DNA from: JANMCE01 sp031360915
Lineage (GTDB): Bacteria > Actinomycetota > Acidimicrobiia > Acidimicrobiales > Ilumatobacteraceae
Length of the DNA: 64,000 bases
Assembly (NCBI GenBank): GCA_031360915.1
Contig: JANMCE010000350.1
Coordinates: 6,162 to 70,161, forward strand
Direction: 5' to 3'
Shown here one piece after another: positions 8,331-17,462 of this stretch. The notes under the pieces were generated by a model. The model searched no databases. It saw nothing but the letters and a program-made list of their open reading frames with translations, and was not told where the DNA came from. The translations under genes and the position numbers were made by a program. Position 1 is the first letter of the stretch; each line of letters starts with the position of its first letter.

Positions 8331-9689
8331 TCAATGCTCGTCCCGGGTGTCGCGTGGCATGGTCAGGGTGAAACGGGCGCCGCCGAGCGGCGCGTCGTCG
8401 ACGTCGACATGGCCGCGATGTCGCCGAGCGATGGCGGCCACGATGGCGAGGCCCAGACCGGCGCCGCCGTCGGTGCGGGCTTCGTCGAGTCGAGTGAACC
8501 GCTCGAAAATCGCAGCCCGGTCTTTCGGTCGGATGCCGGCACCGTCGTCATCGACCACCACCTGAGATTGGCCGTCGGTGGTTGATGTTGCGATCGCCAC
8601 CGTCGTTGAGGCGTGGCGGCTGGCGTTGTCGAGCAGGTTCCGCACCGCCCGGTCGATCTCGTGGGCATCACCGATGACCCGAGCCGCAGTGACTCCAGTG
8701 GTGTCAACGGTCAAGGTGGTCCGGGCGCGGAGGTCGAGGACCGCTCTGAGTGCGATGTCGTCGAGATCGACCTCGTCCTGGGCGGCTACTGCGTCGTGAG
8801 ACGTACGAGCGAGGTAGAGGAGGTCATGGAGGAGTCGATAAAGGTCGATGGAGTCTTCGTGCACTCGGCGCAGCGTCGCCTGCGACGGTTCCCGGTCGGG
8901 GTGGGCGATGGCAACCTCGAGGTCGGTCATCATTCGAGTTAGTGGCGTGCGCAACTCATGCGACGCGTCGTCGACGAACTGCTGCTGACGGATGCTCGCC
9001 GATTCGACCCGGTCCAGCATGCCGTTCATCGTGCGGGCGAGTTCGGCGATTTCGTCGTCGATGTCGGGCACCGGCACCCGACGGTGCAGCCCACCCCCGT
9101 CGATGTCGCGCACCTGGTTTCGTATTGCTGCGACAGGGCGCAGCGTCCTACCGGTCAACCACCAGGCGAGAACGCCGAGGATGAGCGCCAGGATTGGCGA
9201 TACCACGCCCAATGTGACAATGAGCGTGTGCACGCTCGCGGCGACGTCATCGACGTTCTTGCCGATCACGAGCACCCGGGTTTGTTGCCCGGTCGTTGCC
9301 GGTCGGACGAGCACACGGTACCGGCCACCGGCCGGACGATCGATTCGTCTCGTCGTGATGTGCGCAACGCGAAGGTCGTCGGGTTGCAGCCGCACCGCCG
9401 GCGAGCCGCGTACGTTGTCGGACGTCGCCACCAGCAGTCCGGTCTGGTCGAAGAGCTGGACGAAGGAGTCTTCCGGATCGCCCTCGGCTGGCAACAGGGC
9501 GTTGATGTCGCTGATCGGCTCGAGGTTGTCGGCTCGCTGACGGAGGGTTTCATCGATTCCGGCGATCAGCTCCTGGCGTTGGATAGCGATGATGCTGAAG
9601 GACGCCACCAACAGCATCAGCATCATCATTGCGGTGGCTGCGCCCGTGAGGCGGGTCCGGATCGTCGGTCGTGGGCGCGTGAGCCTCAT
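8331..9689 (-). CDS. Sensor histidine kinase (EnvZ/PhoR class)
   Basis: This 452-residue membrane kinase has a first membrane helix at about 15-35 and an extracellular sensor of about 120 residues. A second helix lies near 165-185, followed by HAMP, then the HisKA box FVDDASHELRTPLTRM with the phosphoacceptor His. The HATPase has the N box NLLDNASRHA and G boxes DDDGAGIRP and GAGLGLAIVAAIARRH. It starts 3 bp after the response regulator stop, as last gene of the ABC operon, so it probably senses the transporter substrate or envelope stress and controls the operon. Confidence 0.95.
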   Translation of the reverse strand: MRLTRPRPTIRTRLTGAATAMMMLMLLVASFSIIAIQRQELIAGIDETLRQRADNLEPISDINALLPAEGDPEDSFVQLFDQTGLLVATSDNVRGSPAVRLQPDDLRVAHITTRRIDRPAGGRYRVLVRPATTGQQTRVLVIGKNVDDVAASVHTLIVTLGVVSPILALILGVLAWWLTGRTLRPVAAIRNQVRDIDGGGLHRRVPVPDIDDEIAELARTMNGMLDRVESASIRQQQFVDDASHELRTPLTRMMTDLEVAIAHPDREPSQATLRRVHEDSIDLYRLLHDLLYLARTSHDAVAAQDEVDLDDIALRAVLDLRARTTLTVDTTGVTAARVIGDAHEIDRAVRNLLDNASRHASTTVAIATSTTDGQSQVVVDDDGAGIRPKDRAAIFERFTRLDEARTDGGAGLGLAIVAAIARRHRGHVDVDDAPLGGARFTLTMPRDTRDEH

Positions 9690-9692
9690 AGG

Positions 9693-10367
9693 TCAGGTGC
9701 CGTCCGCCAGCCGATAGCCAGCGCCACGAACGGTCTCGATGATCGCAGTGGGGAACGGCTCGTCGATCTTGCGGCGAAGGCGGCCAATGTAGACCTCGAC
9801 GATGTTGGGGTCGCCGTCAAAGTCATAGTCCCAGACGCCGTCGAGGATCTCGAACTTCGCCATTACCGTGCCGGCGCGGCGGGCGAGAAACTCGAGAACC
9901 GAGAACTCGCGGCTGGTGAGCGAGATCTCTTGGCCGGCTCGGTGGCATCGTCGGCGAGTGCTGTCGACGGCCAGGTCGCCTACGGTCATCGGCACGGGGG
10001 CCGAGTTGACAGAGCGGCGCAGCAGGGCGCGGGCGTGGGAAACGAGAACGGGGAACGAGAATGGCTTGGTCAGATAGGCATCGGCACCAGTGTCGAGCGC
10101 CTCGGTCTGATCGAACTCGCCGTCCTTTGCCGTCAGAATGAGAATCGGTGTCCAGATGCCGGCCTCGCGAAGCTCGCGACACATCTCGAACCCGTTCTTT
10201 CCTGGCAGCAGCAGGTCCAGGATCAACAGGTCGTAACCTTGCTCAGAGGCGCGCCACATGCCGTCGAGCCCATCGAGCGCAACATCGACGGTGAATCCCT
10301 CGGCTTCGAGCCCGCGACGCACCGCCGCCGCGATCTTTTTGTCATCCTCGACGATCAGAATCTTCAT
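9693..10367 (-). CDS. OmpR/PhoB-family response regulator
   Basis: This 224-residue regulator has a receiver domain with acidic pocket EDD at the N-terminus, phosphoacceptor Asp in LLILDLLLPGKNG and Lys in YLTKPFSFP. A winged-helix DNA-binding domain follows, with LTSREFSVLEFLARRAG and VEVYIGRLRRKID. ATG 10367 begins the canonical MKILIVEDD; a longer frame to 10469 would overlap the permease gene. It lies 19 bp after the permease stop and immediately before its partner kinase. Confidence 0.95.
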   Translation of the reverse strand: MKILIVEDDKKIAAAVRRGLEAEGFTVDVALDGLDGMWRASEQGYDLLILDLLLPGKNGFEMCRELREAGIWTPILILTAKDGEFDQTEALDTGADAYLTKPFSFPVLVSHARALLRRSVNSAPVPMTVGDLAVDSTRRRCHRAGQEISLTSREFSVLEFLARRAGTVMAKFEILDGVWDYDFDGDPNIVEVYIGRLRRKIDEPFPTAIIETVRGAGYRLADGT

Positions 10368-10386
10368 CTTGTGTTCTCTCGGCCTC

Positions 10387-13300
10387 TCATTCGTCTCGGA
10401 GCAGCTCGGTTGCCCGCAAGCGGTTAACCAAAGAGGTCGCGACCAGCGAGGACACCACCGTAGCGACAAAGACCAACCCGATCAGCGTCACAATCGGCCC
10501 GATGGTGAACGTCAACGGCGGGGCAAGGACGAAAAGGGACCGAAGCACGTTCACGAAATAGAAGGCCATGGCGGTGCCGACGATCACGCCGCAGACGGCA
10601 CCTCCGACGGCGACCGTGGCCGCTTCGGCAACGACGAGGTAGCGGATCGATCGCGGCGGCATGCCCTGGGCCCGGAGCGTGACGTACTCACGTCGGCGCT
10701 GCAGCAGAAGGCCGAACACGAAGATGGCAATGGCGACGATACTCATGGCGAGGGCGTAACCCGAGTCGAGCTGGAGCAGACCTTGAATATTCAGCGCCGC
10801 AAGGCTCGACTGGTCCTTGGCCAACGCTGCGGCCCGCGTCTCGATCTGGATGGCTCCGCCGGCGCCCGGACCGTGTTGCAGCGCCACCACAGCGCGGGCG
10901 AGACCGGCGTCCGACCGGTCGACAGTGCGCACCAGATAGAAGTTCGCGTCGCTTGTTGGCACGGTCGCTTTGTGGCGGGTGATGTTCATCAGCGCATCGG
11001 CACCATCGGGAAAGCCGGGCAGGCGATCGAAGAGACCGACCAGATGAAGCTCGGTCTCGGTTTGTGCATCGGTCCCTCTCGCCAGCAGGACGCGGATCGG
11101 GTCACCGACGCCCGCTCGAAGGAAGTCGGCCATGGCGCTGCTCAGCAGGATGGCGGCTGGGTCGTCTCGGAGGAGATCAAGGGCGCCAGATGCCGATCCC
11201 GCCGGGAAGTGCCCGTCGATCAGTGGCGCGACCTTGGCGAAACTGGTGGGGTCGATGGCCGCAAGGCTGGAGAGTTCTTCGGTGCGGCGACTGCGCAGCA
11301 CGACGTTGTGGACGCCGTACACGATTGGGGTGACCGCGTCGACACCGTCCACCGTGAGCCCGGCTGCGTCGACGGCGCGAAGGGCCGGGTCGCTCGTCGG
11401 CTTGGGCGAGACACGAAGGTCGGAGCCGACCACATAGCGGGCATCGGCAGCTTTGGCAGTGTTGTAGGAGGTGGTCAACAACGAAAGGCTTGTGCCGAGG
11501 GCGACGATGAGGGCGACGACAACGACCCCATCGGAGACGGCCCAGGATCGACGGCGGATACTCAGGCGGTACAGGGTGCGCAGCGGCCGGCCGAAGCTGG
11601 TCGGAGCGTTGGAGCGTCGGGCGCGCAGGAGCCGGCCGAAACCGCGAGACGCAAGCAGGATACCGGTAATCCACGCGGCAATCGGCAGCATAAGCAGAGC
11701 GAGGGGCAGCTTGGTCGCCCGCCCGGAGTACACCGATCCGGGCGTCCCGTCGAACGCCGAGGTCTTGATCGCCACCGCGGTTCCCACCCCGAGGAGAACC
11801 AGGCCGACCACATCAAGATGGAGCCGCCGCCACACGGGCGCCTTCGGGGCCAGCCCGGCCGTGTCCGCATTCATCCCACGATCGATGGACCGGCGCCCCA
11901 TGAGGTAGAGCGCAGCCCCAGTGGACAATAGGCCGCCCACGGTGCCAATGAGGCCCGACACCACCAGACTTCGGGTCGTCGCCTGCGTCAGCGTCGCATG
12001 GCCGAGCACTACTACGGCCGAGAGGTAGCCGAGCGCCACACCGGCGAGGGAGCCGGCAATGGTGATCGCTCCCACCCTGCACCCGAGCATCGCAAGGAGA
12101 TGGCGGCGACTGGCTCCCCGGACCCGCAATGTCGCCTGTTCCTTTCGTTGAGCTACCGCGAGTACGGAGCCGGCGTATGAGGCCAGCATGGCGGCCAGTA
12201 GTGCGCCCGGGACGCCGAGGAAAATGAACATACGTTTGCCCAACCCGGCATCGTCGCGGGCGACGGCAAGGGTGTTCGAGATGTTGTCAATGAGATAGTC
12301 CTGGTGGCTGGCGACCGCCGTGACTGCGAGGGCAATTGCCCGAGTTTCGCCCAGGGCCGCGCCCGGCTCGACGTTCAACAGGTCGCGTCGTACGCCGACA
12401 TCCACCTCATTGACCGGCGGATTTCTCAGCGGCTGGCCACGCGTCGTCGCGGTCCGCTCGAACGCCGGCACCACCCTGTCACCAAAGGTGCTTGGGTCGA
12501 GGATCACACTGTTGGAGACGTAGGCGAACGTCTCGAAGTCGGCCCCCTTGCGACTGGCGAACAAGACGCGAGCTCGGCTGAGGTCGACGGTGCCGCTCAC
12601 GCGCACGGAGAACGAACTGGCATCGGGAAGCGCAATCGTTACCGAATCACCGATCGCGATACCAAGCGCCGCGGCGGCCTCGGCACTGATCAAGGCCTGG
12701 TCCGGCTGCTGGGTCCCCTGCACGACTTCGATCGTGGTGTCCCGCTCGGTATAGCTGGGCCGGAAGCCGAACACTCGAACCGGGCCTTGCGCCACCCGGG
12801 TGCCACTCACGAGCGAGCGCGGGGCAAGATCTGCGAACGACAAAGGCTCGGCGAACTCGATGCCCGGCAGAGCTTTGATGTCGTTGGCCAGATCGGCGGC
12901 TGACCTCGGCCGGGCACCGTTCGCCTCTGTGGGCGTCAACGACTCACGGGTCGAGAACGACGATCGCACCGTTGTCGACGCGAGGTCCACAGCCGTGGTT
13001 GCCGCAGCCGTGTACTCAATCGTTCGTGTCTCACCGGCTGTCAGCGTGCCGAGGTTGTGACCGACTCGTGCCGGTCCGACCGCGAACGGGTTTTCCTGTG
13101 CTCCACCGGCCATCGATGACCCGTCGATCATCGCGGAGCGGGCGAGATAAGAAAGGCTTGTCGGCGGTACCGAGCGTACAACGACCTCGTTGGTCGGCAG
13201 TTTCCCGATGTTGCGGACCTGGAGCGAGACCCGCACGGTGTCGCCGCCCAGTAGCTGGCCTTCGCGGTCCAAACGCTGTGTGAGTTCGATGTTGCTGCCG

Positions 13301-13494
13301 AGCGGGAGGGTGACGACCCGTTGCATATCGATGGCCAGTGGCGCGACCGCCCGTTGCGTCATCGATGCCGACAGCCCGTCGACGAAGAAAAGCACCGCGC
13401 TAAACAGCCCGACACCGAGCAGCACCCCAACCATGGTCGACAGGGTGCGACGGGGGTTACGGACCAAATCGGCCCACACATATCTAGCGATCAT
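10387..13494 (-). CDS. Large FtsX/MacB-type ABC permease with DUF11-like extracellular insert
   Basis: This 1035-residue permease has two FtsX cores (about residues 425-560 and 910-1035) separated by extra membrane helices, so it behaves as a fused pair. Behind the first helix, residues about 65-175 form a beta-rich segment (LTQRLDREGQLLGGDTVRVS, then LGTLTAGETRTIEYTAAA). This resembles the DUF11 conserved-repeat fold of cell-surface proteins. It overlaps the upstream ATPase gene by 4 bp. Such mechanotransmission-type systems move lipoproteins, lipids or peptides at the envelope rather than importing nutrients; the cargo is unknown. Confidence 0.9.
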   Translation of the reverse strand: MIARYVWADLVRNPRRTLSTMVGVLLGVGLFSAVLFFVDGLSASMTQRAVAPLAIDMQRVVTLPLGSNIELTQRLDREGQLLGGDTVRVSLQVRNIGKLPTNEVVVRSVPPTSLSYLARSAMIDGSSMAGGAQENPFAVGPARVGHNLGTLTAGETRTIEYTAAATTAVDLASTTVRSSFSTRESLTPTEANGARPRSAADLANDIKALPGIEFAEPLSFADLAPRSLVSGTRVAQGPVRVFGFRPSYTERDTTIEVVQGTQQPDQALISAEAAAALGIAIGDSVTIALPDASSFSVRVSGTVDLSRARVLFASRKGADFETFAYVSNSVILDPSTFGDRVVPAFERTATTRGQPLRNPPVNEVDVGVRRDLLNVEPGAALGETRAIALAVTAVASHQDYLIDNISNTLAVARDDAGLGKRMFIFLGVPGALLAAMLASYAGSVLAVAQRKEQATLRVRGASRRHLLAMLGCRVGAITIAGSLAGVALGYLSAVVVLGHATLTQATTRSLVVSGLIGTVGGLLSTGAALYLMGRRSIDRGMNADTAGLAPKAPVWRRLHLDVVGLVLLGVGTAVAIKTSAFDGTPGSVYSGRATKLPLALLMLPIAAWITGILLASRGFGRLLRARRSNAPTSFGRPLRTLYRLSIRRRSWAVSDGVVVVALIVALGTSLSLLTTSYNTAKAADARYVVGSDLRVSPKPTSDPALRAVDAAGLTVDGVDAVTPIVYGVHNVVLRSRRTEELSSLAAIDPTSFAKVAPLIDGHFPAGSASGALDLLRDDPAAILLSSAMADFLRAGVGDPIRVLLARGTDAQTETELHLVGLFDRLPGFPDGADALMNITRHKATVPTSDANFYLVRTVDRSDAGLARAVVALQHGPGAGGAIQIETRAAALAKDQSSLAALNIQGLLQLDSGYALAMSIVAIAIFVFGLLLQRRREYVTLRAQGMPPRSIRYLVVAEAATVAVGGAVCGVIVGTAMAFYFVNVLRSLFVLAPPLTFTIGPIVTLIGLVFVATVVSSLVATSLVNRLRATELLRDE

Positions 13495-14204
13495 GAAACG
13501 ACTCCGTTGCGCTCGATGATGGATCCGTCTTCGAGGTGCACGATCCGCTGCATGCGCGCCGCCACCATCGGGTCGTGCGTGACCACGACGAGCGTTGCGC
13601 CGAGGTCTTGTTGCAACTGGGCGAGGAGCTCGATCACGCTACGGGCGTTGGCCTCATCGAGGGCACCGGTCGGTTCGTCAGCCAGTACCAGCGACGGCCG
13701 GTGTACGACGGCTCGGGCCACCGCAGCCCGTTGGCGCTGACCGCCGGAAAGCTCATCGGGAAGCCGGTCCCCGAGGTCACCGAGCCCGAGCCGCGTGAGC
13801 AGCTCCTGGACGCGCGTTGCCGCCTCTGCGGGATCGGTGCTCGACGCGCCGGCTGCGCTCAGTGAGAGCTGCAGCAGCACATTTTCGGTCACGGTGAGGA
13901 ACGGGAGCAGATTGTCGGTTTGGTACACGACGCCGATCGCCGACTTACGAAATGCTGTCCTCGCCGATTCCGACAACGTTGTGATCTCCGTTTCTCCAAT
14001 CGTCACCGATCCCGCCGTCGGTACCGTCAGCCCGGCGAGCACACCGATAAGGGTGGACTTCCCGCTGCCGCTTCGTCCGGTCACGGCAACGCTCACGCCG
14101 CTGCCGACCGACAGGGCACGACAGTCGAGGGCCCGGACCGTGTCAGCGCCGGCTCGGTGATCGACGACCAGGCCGTCCACCAAAATCGAGTTGCCGGCGG
14201 TCAT
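13491..14204 (-). CDS. ABC transporter ATP-binding protein (LolD/MacB class)
   Basis: This 237-residue ATPase has Walker A GRSGSGKSTLIGVLAG, Q-loop YQTDNLLPFLT, signature LSGGQRQRAAVARA, and Walker B LVLADEPTGALD. The H-loop His lies in VVTHD. The layout matches the ATPases that energise FtsX-type permeases. It overlaps its neighbours by 4 bp on both sides. With the second ATPase it could form a heterodimer serving the fused permease. Confidence 0.95.
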   Translation of the reverse strand: MTAGNSILVDGLVVDHRAGADTVRALDCRALSVGSGVSVAVTGRSGSGKSTLIGVLAGLTVPTAGSVTIGETEITTLSESARTAFRKSAIGVVYQTDNLLPFLTVTENVLLQLSLSAAGASSTDPAEAATRVQELLTRLGLGDLGDRLPDELSGGQRQRAAVARAVVHRPSLVLADEPTGALDEANARSVIELLAQLQQDLGATLVVVTHDPMVAARMQRIVHLEDGSIIERNGVVS

Positions 14205-14866
14205 CGGGTCACCAGTCGGCGATCGGCGAGACGCAGCCGGCTGTCAGCTCGGTCGGCTAAGTCGACGTCGTGGGTGACGAACAGCACGGCCATGTCCGAG
14301 TCCAAAACTGCGTCGACAACTTGGCCCGCGGTCGCGGTGTCGAGCTGCGCCACCAGCTCATCGGCCAGCAGCAGCACCGGTTCGTTGGCCAGCGCCACCG
14401 CCAGCGCCACGCGTTGTGCTTCGCCGCCGGAGAGTTGTCTTGGCAGGTGATTCCTGCGGTGAGCGACACCCATCTGTTCGAGCATCGCCCCGGCCCGAGC
14501 CGACGTGCCTCGTCGCCGGGCGAAGCGCATGGCCAGCTCCACGTTTTCCTGTGCCGAAAGGAATGGGATGAGGTTGCCGGACTGGAGCGCGATCCCGATA
14601 CGCCGGGCCCGTAGCCCTGAGACACCGCTGTCATCCATATCGGCGAGCGCCATGCCATCGAACTGCACCGTGCCGGCATCGGGCCGTAACAGCCCGGCGA
14701 TGAGCGCCAGCAGCGTCGACTTCCCACTGCCCGACGGACCGATCAGACTAACTTTTTCTCCAGCCTCAATAGTCAGATCTACACCCTCGAGGATCGCTGA
14801 CCTACCGGTCGATGATTCATACGATTTCGCCAGACTGGTGATGCACACAACTGGAGCCGGCGTCAT
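14201..14866 (-). CDS. ABC transporter ATP-binding protein, second copy
   Basis: This 221-residue ATPase has Walker A GPSGSGKSTLLALIAG and signature LSGGEAQRVALAVALA. The Walker B region VLLLADELVAQLD lacks the usual DEPT run: Glu is followed by Leu-Val. The H-loop TH is present in LFVTHDVDL. The altered Walker B surroundings differ from the first ATPase and may mark an asymmetric pair. ATG 14866 overlaps the lipoprotein stop by 4 bp and starts the family-like MTPAPVVCITSLAKSY. Confidence 0.93.
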   Translation of the reverse strand: MTPAPVVCITSLAKSYESSTGRSAILEGVDLTIEAGEKVSLIGPSGSGKSTLLALIAGLLRPDAGTVQFDGMALADMDDSGVSGLRARRIGIALQSGNLIPFLSAQENVELAMRFARRRGTSARAGAMLEQMGVAHRRNHLPRQLSGGEAQRVALAVALANEPVLLLADELVAQLDTATAGQVVDAVLDSDMAVLFVTHDVDLADRADSRLRLADRRLVTR

Positions 14867-15750
14867 GGCAGCCGCTTCGCGCGAGGCGCCGATCGGTACA
14901 CGTCTGGTGTGGTCTGGCGTGCGTGGTCCTCCAGATCGAGAACGATCTGGCTCGACTCGGCCAGGCCGGCTGGGCTGAGTTCCACGACATTGAGGAGCTG
15001 GAATGTGTCTTGGTGGAGGCTGGCTCCGTGAGGCACGTTGTCGACGATCCCGACGCCCGGGGCGTAGTACTTCAGTTCGTTGTCGATCTCGTTGAACTCG
15101 CCCTCCCTGATGACGAGCACGTTCTCGAAGCATCCGAAGGCGACGCATCGAGTCACACCCGTTTCTGCCGGCTCCGCCACCGAACCGGGTTTGGAGGCGT
15201 CGGTCGAGCCGAGGGACCATCGCGGTGTGGTGAGCTCGACGTGGCCCGGAACGAGGATGCCCGGTCGACCCCCCGACGCAGCCCCCAGCCACGAGTCGGC
15301 CGAGTTGGTGTACACGCCGCCCTCGTAGTCCTCGGTATAGCCACCAAAGAGCCAGACGTTGCCGTCCTTATCGAGTGCGAACCAGTCGTAGCCCACCTGG
15401 GCCGTCTCGCCAGAGTCGGTCGACTGGTCGAGCATGGCCACTACCGGCACCCCGTCGATCTCTCGCACGACGTCGGTCATGGTGCTGATCACCTGGTGCG
15501 GAACTTTGCGTGAGCCAACCTCGGTGGTCCCGCCGCGCACCCACTTCACTCCCGGCCGAAGTGGATGAAACTTGTTGGTGCTCGTCGTCGGATCGACGAA
15601 GTTCGCCGGATTAAATGCCACCCTGGTCGGCGTGGCCGAGGCGCCCTTCTTGACGGCAGCGGAACCACCATTGCAAGCAGACAGCACGAGCAACGGTCCG
15701 ACCAGCGCCTTGGTCCAGCGACGGCTGTTTTTCGCAGTGGACAGGGCCAA
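14863..15750 (-). CDS. Predicted secreted lipoprotein, first gene of the ABC/two-component operon
   Basis: The product is 295 residues from TTG 15750, chosen because GGAAGGACG lies 6 nt upstream; another in-frame start at 15840 would add 30 residues before the signal peptide. A positively charged N-region and hydrophobic stretch end in lipobox LSAC, so the mature protein is anchored at Cys near residue 25. The body (FNPANFVDPTTSTNKFHPL, later GGRPGILVPGHVEL) resembles uncharacterised actinobacterial surface proteins. It probably works with the downstream ABC system as substrate-binding or sensing partner. Confidence 0.8.
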   Translation of the reverse strand: MALSTAKNSRRWTKALVGPLLVLSACNGGSAAVKKGASATPTRVAFNPANFVDPTTSTNKFHPLRPGVKWVRGGTTEVGSRKVPHQVISTMTDVVREIDGVPVVAMLDQSTDSGETAQVGYDWFALDKDGNVWLFGGYTEDYEGGVYTNSADSWLGAASGGRPGILVPGHVELTTPRWSLGSTDASKPGSVAEPAETGVTRCVAFGCFENVLVIREGEFNEIDNELKYYAPGVGIVDNVPHGASLHQDTFQLLNVVELSPAGLAESSQIVLDLEDHARQTTPDVYRSAPRAKRLP

Positions 15751-15847
15751 TTTGGCGTCCTTCCGTTCGACAATCCAAAGACTGATTGAGTCGATTGTAA
15801 AGAACCGAACCTGAACGGGAGCTGACTCGATCGGCACCAAGACCCCC

Positions 15848-15859
15848 TACCGGCCGGTA
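15848..15859. promoter_or_regulatory. 12-bp perfect palindrome upstream of the ABC operon
   Basis: TACCGGCCGGTA lies about 98 bp upstream of the lipoprotein start. It could be an operator for the operon, but nothing else supports a function. Confidence 0.25.
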
Positions 15860-16125
15860 ATCGGTTCACCGTCGTGGCGGCCGCCGTGGCACCCGACGGG
15901 CTCAGATGGGCCAGCCTTCGCTACCGCAGTATGCGTCGTCATCGACTCGTAGTTGGGCCGCCTCACCTACTCGTCTGCGGGCCACCCGGCCCGGCAAGAG
16001 GCCCAAGGCAACCAGCGCCGGAGGACGACTTCGTCGTTGTCTGCGCATCGTTGGCGCCTACGCAGTGCCACCGCCTCGCAACTGAGTTAGACCCAGGCGA
16101 AGGCGGTGGCGGTGGCGGTGGTGCG
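15860..16125. other. Intergenic stretch, no supported gene
   Basis: The stretch separates the ABC operon from the GlsB gene stop. An open frame crosses it on the plus strand but has no family features. A short GGCGGT triplet-type run is present at about 16100-16122. Confidence 0.4.
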
Positions 16126-16392
16126 TCAGGCGTGCCGACGCGAGAACCGGTAGATGAGCAGCACGACGATCGCGCCTATCACCGACCCGACTACACCGGA
16201 CGCTTGGAACGCACCGTCCTGAATGTCCTTGCCTCGCAAGGCGTAGCCAAGGAACCCACCGACAAACGAGCCGACAATGCCCAGAGCGATGGTGCCCCCA
16301 ATACCCATGGAATCGTGGCCGGGAACAATCGCTCGTGCAAGTGCTCCTGCGATAAGTCCCATCACCAGCAAAATGACAATGAACGTAACCAT
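16126..16392 (-). CDS. GlsB/YeaQ/YmgE-family stress membrane protein
   Basis: This 88-residue protein has three membrane segments and the transglycosylase-associated signature LIAGALARAIVPGHD, then GIGGTIALGIVGSFVGGFLG. The family is general-stress induced across bacteria and its biochemical role is unknown. AAAGGAACACC precedes the ATG. A perfect SigF-type promoter lies 44 bp upstream, which fits a stress-regulon member. Confidence 0.92.
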   Translation of the reverse strand: MVTFIVILLVMGLIAGALARAIVPGHDSMGIGGTIALGIVGSFVGGFLGYALRGKDIQDGAFQASGVVGSVIGAIVVLLIYRFSRRHA

Positions 16393-16435
16393 TGGTGTTC
16401 CTTTCGTCTTGCCCTTGCGGGCACCTCTACTTGCA

Positions 16436-16461
16436 CTACCCGTTACGCCTCACGGTCAAAC
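16436..16461 (-). promoter_or_regulatory. SigF-type promoter for the GlsB gene
   Basis: The minus strand carries an exact GTTT-N16-GGGTAG. The predicted transcript start is about 16429, giving a leader of roughly 37 nt that contains the AAAGGA ribosome site. Confidence 0.8.
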
Positions 16462-16511
16462 TGCACCGAGAGCAGTCAGGCGGCGGCGCCAACAACATCG
16501 ACGAACCGCAC

Positions 16512-16751
16512 TCAATCGGGGATGTCGGCTTGGTCATCATGATCGCGACCCTGAAATTGTGTAATTCGCACTGCGCCAAACGTCATAGCGAACCCGAGAA
16601 AAATTCCGCCGAACAATGTGAACACCCGCTCATCGATGAGCACCGGCTGAATGACGGCGAAGCACAGAACCATTCCGAACACCACGAAGAAGACCACAAG
16701 CAGCGACCCAATCATCAGATCCTGGTTGTGAGGTAAGCGTCGCTGAGACAT
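16512..16751 (-). CDS. Small two-helix membrane protein, unknown function
   Basis: This 79-residue protein has hydrophobic helices at about 13-33 and 44-62, separated by a short acidic turn (LIDERVF), and a charged, Asp-rich tail. No family is recognised. A perfect SigF-type promoter lies 43 bp upstream, which supports expression and a stress role. The promoter is back to back with one serving the divergent anti-sigma gene. Confidence 0.72.
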   Translation of the reverse strand: MSQRRLPHNQDLMIGSLLVVFFVVFGMVLCFAVIQPVLIDERVFTLFGGIFLGFAMTFGAVRITQFQGRDHDDQADIPD

Positions 16752-16793
16752 GGGTTGTCCAATCGTTGGCTACTCAATGTTGACGAGTAGCCC

Positions 16794-16819
16794 TTACCCC
16801 AAAATCTCCTCGACGAAAC
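16794..16819 (-). promoter_or_regulatory. SigF-type promoter for the small membrane protein
   Basis: The minus strand carries an exact GTTT-N16-GGGTAA. Its upstream end lies only 19 bp from the divergent SigF-type promoter at 16839. Confidence 0.8.
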
Positions 16820-16838
16820 GCTGACACGAGCTCCGGGC

Positions 16839-16864
16839 GTTTAACCAACCACGACTCGGGGTAG
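16839..16864 (+). promoter_or_regulatory. SigF-type promoter for the RsbW-like gene at 16871
   Basis: The plus strand carries an exact GTTT-N16-GGGTAG. The predicted transcript start coincides with the GTG/ATG start pair at 16871-16876, so the mRNA would be leaderless. Confidence 0.8.
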
Positions 16865-16870
16865 ACGAAG

Positions 16871-17347
16871 GTGATGAACATTGTAAGACGGACGACACCC
16901 TACGAAGGGACAGCATCAGAAAAATTTCCTGCGCATCGAGGCCCAACGAATACGCATTGGTCTACATGCATCGAGACTTCCGACCGTCTGAAGTGGACTC
17001 GCGACCAAGCTCGCAAGTTCTTGAGCGAAAGTGCTGTCTCACCGAGAAACGCCGACGATATCGTGTTGACCTTGAGCGAGTTGCTTTCAAACGCGCTCGC
17101 CAGTGGGGCAACCGCCGGCACGGTGACGGCCGAACTCAACTGTCAACGGCCACGCCTCATCAAGCTAACGGTGACGAACAAAAGGTCGACCCAAACTTCG
17201 ACGCCTTTCCCGCCCCCTTCCACCGAAATGCCCCGCCCGGGAATTGATCACGGACGAGGGCTACCCCTGGTGGCAGCCCTCGCAAGCCGACTCTCGATCG
17301 ACGAAAGGCTCGGCAGCACGCGAGTTCGGGCCGACTTCGTTTGCTAA
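16871..17347 (+). CDS. RsbW-like ATP-binding anti-sigma/regulatory protein A
   Basis: This 158-residue protein has a GHKL HATPase_c_2 fold: N box VLTLSELLSNAL near residue 67, then G box DHGRGLPLVAALA near residue 130. Such serine kinases bind sigma factors or antagonists in partner switching. The first codon is GTG 16871 or the adjoining ATG 16874; both sit at the predicted leaderless transcript start. The region between the boxes is short and Pro-rich, unlike a sensor kinase. The partner is unknown, but the SigF operon lies 2 kb away. Confidence 0.82.
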   Translation: MMNIVRRTTPYEGTASEKFPAHRGPTNTHWSTCIETSDRLKWTRDQARKFLSESAVSPRNADDIVLTLSELLSNALASGATAGTVTAELNCQRPRLIKLTVTNKRSTQTSTPFPPPSTEMPRPGIDHGRGLPLVAALASRLSIDERLGSTRVRADFVC

Positions 17348-17462
17348 ACCCGTCGACCCAGTCGGCAGAAGCGTGAACCTTTTGATGGCTGATTTATCGC
17401 CCGTCGGCCCGCACGGACGAACCCGGCGAGCGCACGAGCGCGGACCGATCAGCATCAAACTT

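Noticed and set aside
8958..10427. 489-codon plus-strand frame
   Set aside because: Antisense to the clear histidine kinase and response regulator genes.
10258..11931. 557-codon plus-strand frame
   Set aside because: Antisense to the FtsX permease; no recognisable domain.
15874..16542. 222-codon plus-strand frame across the GlsB region
   Set aside because: It lies antisense to the GlsB gene, has low-complexity Gly/Pro composition and no family pattern.
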